From the NCBI GenBank assembly GCA_050185455.1, contig JBFWZL010000247.1:1-9308 (forward strand): 9,308 nt of DNA, in the 5' to 3' direction. A model generated the notes under the pieces. That model was not told where the DNA came from, did no database searches, and saw only the letters and a program-made list of their open reading frames with translations. Position numbers and translations under genes: made by a program. The first letter of the stretch is position 1; every line of letters begins with the position of its first letter. Origin of the DNA: SYOC01 sp050185455 (GTDB taxonomy: Bacteria > Desulfobacterota > Binatia > Bin18). Below, piece by piece: positions 5,161-9,308 of this stretch.

Positions 5161-8100
5161 TCAGAACAAGGGGCCAGGGTTGTCACAAGCCGTCCCTGCC
5201 ACTGGCGGCGGCGTCACCGTCCCCTGTACTAGCACTGTCCCATCGTCCGCCGTCAGCTCATTGCGCCCCGGTACGCTCTGGCCCGTGGCTAGTACCTGCG
5301 CCTGCGCCTCCACCGTGACCGACCCATCACACGACTGCAAGACGTTGATGCCTCCCTTTCCCACGCTATTCACCGGACTCGCCCCCGTCGTCAGCGTTGG
5401 CCCATGCTGAATGTCAAGAGCACTTGGATTGGCTACGACCACGTCCTGACCCGCCTTTACCTCGATCAGCGCCACACTGTTGTCCCGCTTCCCATCCGCC
5501 TGCACCGCTCGATCCCGTAACAGTATGCCGCCCTGCAAGGCATGGAGGACAATCTCGCCCCCCTGCGGCGTCCCGCTCGTCCCCACCGCCGACACCGCCG
5601 CATAACTCAACCGGTTGAGTGCGAGCCCTCGCACATCCCGCGTAATGGTGATGTCTCCCTGCGCTTGTACGCGAATCTGCCCCACACTCGCCGGCTCTCG
5701 CGCCAGTGTGAGTAGCCCACTGGTCAAGTCGTACCGCGTGCCGTCCAAGTTAAACTCATCCGCGATCAGGTGACTTCCGTCGATCGTGAGATTACCCTCG
5801 GTCTGGACATTGATTGTCGGTCCCTCTGGACTGCCACTGCGGTTCACCCGGTTCATCACCAACCCCGCAATGATCAGATCTCCTGCCCCACCCTGCCGCA
5901 GGGTCACGGCTCCCGAGCCTTTATCCCCCCAACTCACCACCCACGCCATCGGCCCGACCTCCACTGGCCCACACTGACTCTCCACCGTAATCGCCCCCGA
6001 GATGGAACGGGGATCATCCGGCAGCCGTTCTTGGATTGACTGCACCCGGCCGTCGATGAGAATCCCCGCTTCAAAGGCCAGGGTGATATCACCCCCACGC
6101 CCACCATTCCCTACAGTCTCAATCACCCCCGTCAGACTCCGAGTCTGGAGCTTCGCCACCTGAGTGGACGGCGCGTCAAGCTCTAAGGTACAACTCGACT
6201 GGAGAACCAGATGCGGACTACTGTGATTATTCCCTTGATGGAAGGCTGTCGGGTGGAACTTTGGCCCCGCCGGTACGTTGATGCGTCCCGTGGCCGTGAC
6301 CACCAAGGGGTGATTACCTACATCAATGGTGATCGTCTGGCCGTCAAAGCTGGCAAAGGGCGCTAACACCCCCGCCGTCTGCGCTAGATTGGCGGCATCA
6401 AGTTCAATGACGCTATCCACCACCACCGGCGGTTCCATGCACACACCACACACCGCCTGCTGGTTAACGGTGACCGTAACGGTCGCTTGCCCGCTGAGGG
6501 AGGGATCGCTCAGCGACGTGACTTTTACCGTGATCTTCCCTTCTCCTGGCGCGGTGAGTGCACTGTTCAACAAGATTCCACCCGTCGATAAGCCGGGTAG
6601 CCGGAAGGTCTCGATCTTCTGCGTGGGCTGGCGATTGAGGCCGCTCAAAGCTGCCGTCACTGGACCAGTGGTCTCCATGATCTCGGCTGTGTAGGCGTCC
6701 TCACCATTGCCGATGTTATCCACTTGCACCAAGAAGGCTGCCGTGCCTGGCGTGGGCAATTCCACCACTGCTGGGGTGATCGAGACACTCAACCCTTTAC
6801 TGGCGCCAATGACCACCTGCGCGCTATCTTGATCCTTCACCGCGTTATTAGCTTGCGACGTCGCCGCGCCGATCAGATCCAAGCCGCCAGAGAGCGGGAA
6901 ATTCAACGAACCCAGCGTAATCGGCACCGTTTGCGACGCATTGGGAGCCAACGTCACGGACGAAGCGCCCAAGGTTGCTGATACGCCCACCGGACCACTA
7001 AGTTGTAGATCAAACGTATCCTGACTCTGGCCTGTGTTCTTGATGGTCATTTGAAATGTCGTGGCAGGTCCGCCAGTGGAAGGGGTAATATCCACCTCCA
7101 CGCCCTGGCTGACGACATTCACTGATCCAGCTGCATCATCTTGCACACCGGCATCCTGCGTGGACGTCGCCCGCACAGTGAAGCCATGATTACCTACCGA
7201 TGCGCCTGGGGGAGGCGTTACCGTCAACGTCACGTCACGGTAATTATCCAGACCAGGCAACACCGTCACCTGGGAATCGGCAAACTCACCGGTGAATCCA
7301 GGCGGGAACGACCCAGACAAAGTGTACGTGTCTTCCTCATTACCAACGTTCGTGACACGAACCGTAAAGAGTGCGGCTGTGCCTTGGCCGCCCGTGGCCG
7401 AGGCGGGAGTAAGCGCAACATCAACCGCCAAGCCATCGAGGGAAACGGTTGAGGGCGGATCACCTGCGCCGCCGGAACCTCCAGGACCGCCAATAATGAT
7501 GAGTTCACCATCCACGGTGTCCACACCACCAGAGGCTAATTGCGCCTGGACGCTGAAGACCCGCGTGCCTTCAGACGTTCCCGTAGGCACGGCAACAGTA
7601 AGCAGAACACTCACCGTCTGTCCTGCTGGAACATTCACTGACGCATCCAGCGTGACATCCAGTCCATCCAGGCCAATCGTGCTCAAGCTGAAAGTCTGGT
7701 CTGTCGCAAAGGGATTCGTCAGCAGCACGTCATACGTTGCCTGCGCCCCGCGCTCGACCGTGCGAGAAGTCGGGTCAAGGTCGATGATGTGGGCGGCAGC
7801 CACCGTGACGGGCGGAAGATTGATCGTCGTCACTATTGGATCGCTACCCAGGGGTTTAATTGTGACAACCAGCTCTGAGCCAAGACTAATAGCTCGGCTT
7901 TCGCCTGCAGTGATGTTCGAAACTACTCCGGACAGTTCAAAATTCGCCATAGAAGGGCCACTCAGAGGAACGGAGGCATCCCACCGCACCAGGGAAGAAG
8001 ACACTTCTTCCGCTGTAGGGATTACGCTTGCCGGATCAACGGCATAACCGCTCGGTGGCAGAAAATGGCGCAGCTCAACTTGCATAGTTGGCTGATTGAC

Positions 8101-9308
8101 TACGACTTCTTCAACCTTCGCGGCGAAGAAATTCTGCACGAAGTTCGGATTATTCACATTCGTAATATTAAACGAGCGTCCTACTAAACCTGTGCGCAGC
8201 ACCTGAGCTTGGAGACTCGTGCCAAATCCATTCACTTCGAGTGACGCAAGCGTCGCCTCTGGACTAAAATTGAGAAAATCGGGGTCCGAGACATTACTTC
8301 CAGGATCTCCGTATTGCGATCGAGACGGCGGATCATTTGGATCAATCAACAGATTAATAAACGCTTGATTGCTGATAAGCGCCTGCGCGGTGAGATCAAC
8401 CTCCTGCTGCCATACAGTGCCTGTGATGGTGTTAGGAGGTTCTGCTCCGCGAGACTGGCCAGACAGGACATTTGCGTCCGACGTTGGAGCGTCAGAGTCT
8501 TCATCAGTTAGGAGAATAAGATTCTTCCGAGCGTCGGAGCGAAATTGTAGTTGCTGAATTCCACCAGTTATGACCGCTGTCTCTCCGAGCACCATCCGAA
8601 TCGCTTCCAACCCTGCTTCATCCCCGCCCCCGCACTTGAAATTGGTAAAGGCAGCCTGAACGGCGGCCACATTACGGGTGAAATCTAGTTGCAAACACGG
8701 TACTCCGCCAAAAACTATAATGGCGAACCGAGCGTCTATCCCTGAACCTGCCATGTTAGCGACAAAACTGTTCAGTCCTTGCCGAACGGCTTCAATCTTG
8801 TCCCCCATCGAACCGCTATTGTCGAGGAGGAAAACAAAGTCCGCCTTAAGAGAAGATTGCGGCTGTATCCGGTAGAGATGCGACTGGGGATTTCCTGTCT
8901 CGTCCATGCTATCGAGCACATACAAATCTCGGGAAGTCTCATCAAAAGCCAGCCCACGCAGACGAGTGAATCCGATAGCAAAAGGACTGGTTTCACCGGT
9001 AAAGGCATTCAAGGTATCAACATGGCTCTCATTGGCGGCTCCTCGAATTCCCACGAAGAGTCTAGCTGAGGAGGCGGTGTCGACTATAAGGTCTTCAATT
9101 TCTCCGTTCACTGTTCCCAGCAACCGATCTTTTCTATCGATGACCGAAAGATTCAACTCACGTACATCCCGACCGATTGCGTAATACAACAGCTTTGTTA
9201 GCGGGTCGAAAGCCATCGCGCGTATGGCCTGACCTGTTGCAGGCAAAGGCGCGTCATCAAAACGACCGATCACGGCAAGTTCATAAATACCGACGTATTG
9301 GTTAGTAT
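5161..9308 (-). CDS. Large mosaic surface/secreted protein: propeller remnant, VWA domain, CARDB/NEW3-like repeats, FHA-like beta-helix (5' end outside window)
   Basis: The frame is open from the stop at 5161 to the right edge. A GTG at 9273 could start a 1370-residue protein, but in-frame codons continue upstream (..NQYVGIYELA) in the same style, so the true start is probably outside. Numbering from that GTG: residues 1-140 resemble blades of a beta-propeller ('AMAFDPLTKLLYYAI', 'GLAFDETSRDLYVLD'). Residues 145-395 form a von Willebrand A domain with the metal-site motif DNSGS (151-155) and 'LILLTDEDSD' (252-261). Residues 490-590, 615-720, 723-825 and 828-937 are four beta-sandwich modules of the CARDB/NEW3 type ('VTNVGNEEDTYTL', 'IKNTGQSQDTFDL', 'VDNIGNGEDAYTA'), with a Gly-rich hinge at 594-605. 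Residues 950-1345 are short beta-strand repeats resembling a filamentous-haemagglutinin beta-helix ('GQIRVQAQGDITI', 'GGEIVLHALQGGILL'). There is no LPXTG, PEP-CTERM or autotransporter barrel at the C-terminus. An extracellular adhesive or matrix role is inferred from domains. Confidence 0.85.
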   Translation of the reverse strand, partial: TNQYVGIYELAVIGRFDDAPLPATGQAIRAMAFDPLTKLLYYAIGRDVRELNLSVIDRKDRLLGTVNGEIEDLIVDTASSARLFVGIRGAANESHVDTLNAFTGETSPFAIGFTRLRGLAFDETSRDLYVLDSMDETGNPQSHLYRIQPQSSLKADFVFLLDNSGSMGDKIEAVRQGLNSFVANMAGSGIDARFAIIVFGGVPCLQLDFTRNVAAVQAAFTNFKCGGGDEAGLEAIRMVLGETAVITGGIQQLQFRSDARKNLILLTDEDSDAPTSDANVLSGQSRGAEPPNTITGTVWQQEVDLTAQALISNQAFINLLIDPNDPPSRSQYGDPGSNVSDPDFLNFSPEATLASLEVNGFGTSLQAQVLRTGLVGRSFNITNVNNPNFVQNFFAAKVEEVVVNQPTMQVELRHFLPPSGYAVDPASVIPTAEEVSSSLVRWDASVPLSGPSMANFELSGVVSNITAGESRAISLGSELVVTIKPLGSDPIVTTINLPPVTVAAAHIIDLDPTSRTVERGAQATYDVLLTNPFATDQTFSLSTIGLDGLDVTLDASVNVPAGQTVSVLLTVAVPTGTSEGTRVFSVQAQLASGGVDTVDGELIIIGGPGGSGGAGDPPSTVSLDGLAVDVALTPASATGGQGTAALFTVRVTNVGNEEDTYTLSGSFPPGFTGEFADSQVTVLPGLDNYRDVTLTVTPPPGASVGNHGFTVRATSTQDAGVQDDAAGSVNVVSQGVEVDITPSTGGPATTFQMTIKNTGQSQDTFDLQLSGPVGVSATLGASSVTLAPNASQTVPITLGSLNFPLSGGLDLIGAATSQANNAVKDQDSAQVVIGASKGLSVSITPAVVELPTPGTAAFLVQVDNIGNGEDAYTAEIMETTGPVTAALSGLNRQPTQKIETFRLPGLSTGGILLNSALTAPGEGKITVKVTSLSDPSLSGQATVTVTVNQQAVCGVCMEPPVVVDSVIELDAANLAQTAGVLAPFASFDGQTITIDVGNHPLVVTATGRINVPAGPKFHPTAFHQGNNHSSPHLVLQSSCTLELDAPSTQVAKLQTRSLTGVIETVGNGGRGGDITLAFEAGILIDGRVQSIQERLPDDPRSISGAITVESQCGPVEVGPMAWVVSWGDKGSGAVTLRQGGAGDLIIAGLVMNRVNRSGSPEGPTINVQTEGNLTIDGSHLIADEFNLDGTRYDLTSGLLTLAREPASVGQIRVQAQGDITITRDVRGLALNRLSYAAVSAVGTSGTPQGGEIVLHALQGGILLRDRAVQADGKRDNSVALIEVKAGQDVVVANPSALDIQHGPTLTTGASPVNSVGKGGINVLQSCDGSVTVEAQAQVLATGQSVPGRNELTADDGTVLVQGTVTPPPVAGTACDNPGPLF

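Noticed and set aside
7292..8047. Open frame of 251 codons on the plus strand, antisense to the giant gene
   Set aside because: Low-complexity Ser/Thr/Pro/Val-rich translation typical of the complement of a GC-biased gene, no ribosome binding site, and the opposite strand has clear domains.
9273..9308. GTG at 9273 as the real start of the giant gene
   Set aside because: The frame stays open to the window edge with propeller-like sequence, no ribosome binding site precedes the GTG, and there is no signal peptide after it.

Overview
This is a 9.3 kb stretch of bacterial chromosome of moderate GC content. It comes from a Gram-negative-like environmental bacterium that I cannot place in a phylum. 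The REP-type repeats, the SprA-related metalloprotease family and the large VWA/adhesin-like surface protein fit proteobacterial or related lineages. No rRNA, tRNA, CRISPR array, integrase or transposase gene was found.

Layout. Positions 1-2679 hold a minus-strand group read right to left: typA/bipA (844-2679), a small four-helix-bundle (23S rRNA intervening-sequence type) gene (452-811), and the N-terminal part of a GlcD/D-lactate-dehydrogenase-like FAD oxidase that runs off the left edge (1-424). The small gene is bracketed by two inverted arrays of the heptamer AGTAGTC (440-470 and 823-855). The arrays supply the stop codons of both typA and the small gene, so the unit looks like a compact insertion between typA and the oxidase gene. 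A factor-independent-terminator-like hairpin (2697-2723) sits just ahead of typA, on its leader side.

Positions 2880-4980 hold three plus-strand genes: a SprA-related putative zinc metalloprotease (HEQAH motif), a small unrecognised basic protein with a very good ribosome binding site, and a ferritin-like di-iron protein with a symmetric E-x29-E-x2-H pattern. A GTAG-headed REP/BIME pair (4178-4255) and a short run of RACTCAA heptamers (4334-4375) lie between the last two.

Positions 5009-5155 are a convergent intergenic region with a strong 17-bp inverted repeat and a second, decayed inverted pair of the same family. From 5161 to the right edge there is one very large minus-strand gene, open at its 5' end. 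It encodes a mosaic surface or secreted protein: the end of a beta-propeller-like region, a von Willebrand factor A domain, four CARDB/NEW3-like beta-sandwich modules and a filamentous-haemagglutinin-like beta-helix tail.

The genes do not form one recognisable pathway. The most interesting signals are non-coding: at least three unrelated families of dispersed-type repeats in 9 kb, one of which (the heptad-bounded four-helix-bundle unit) looks like an undescribed mini-element carrying stop codons in every frame.
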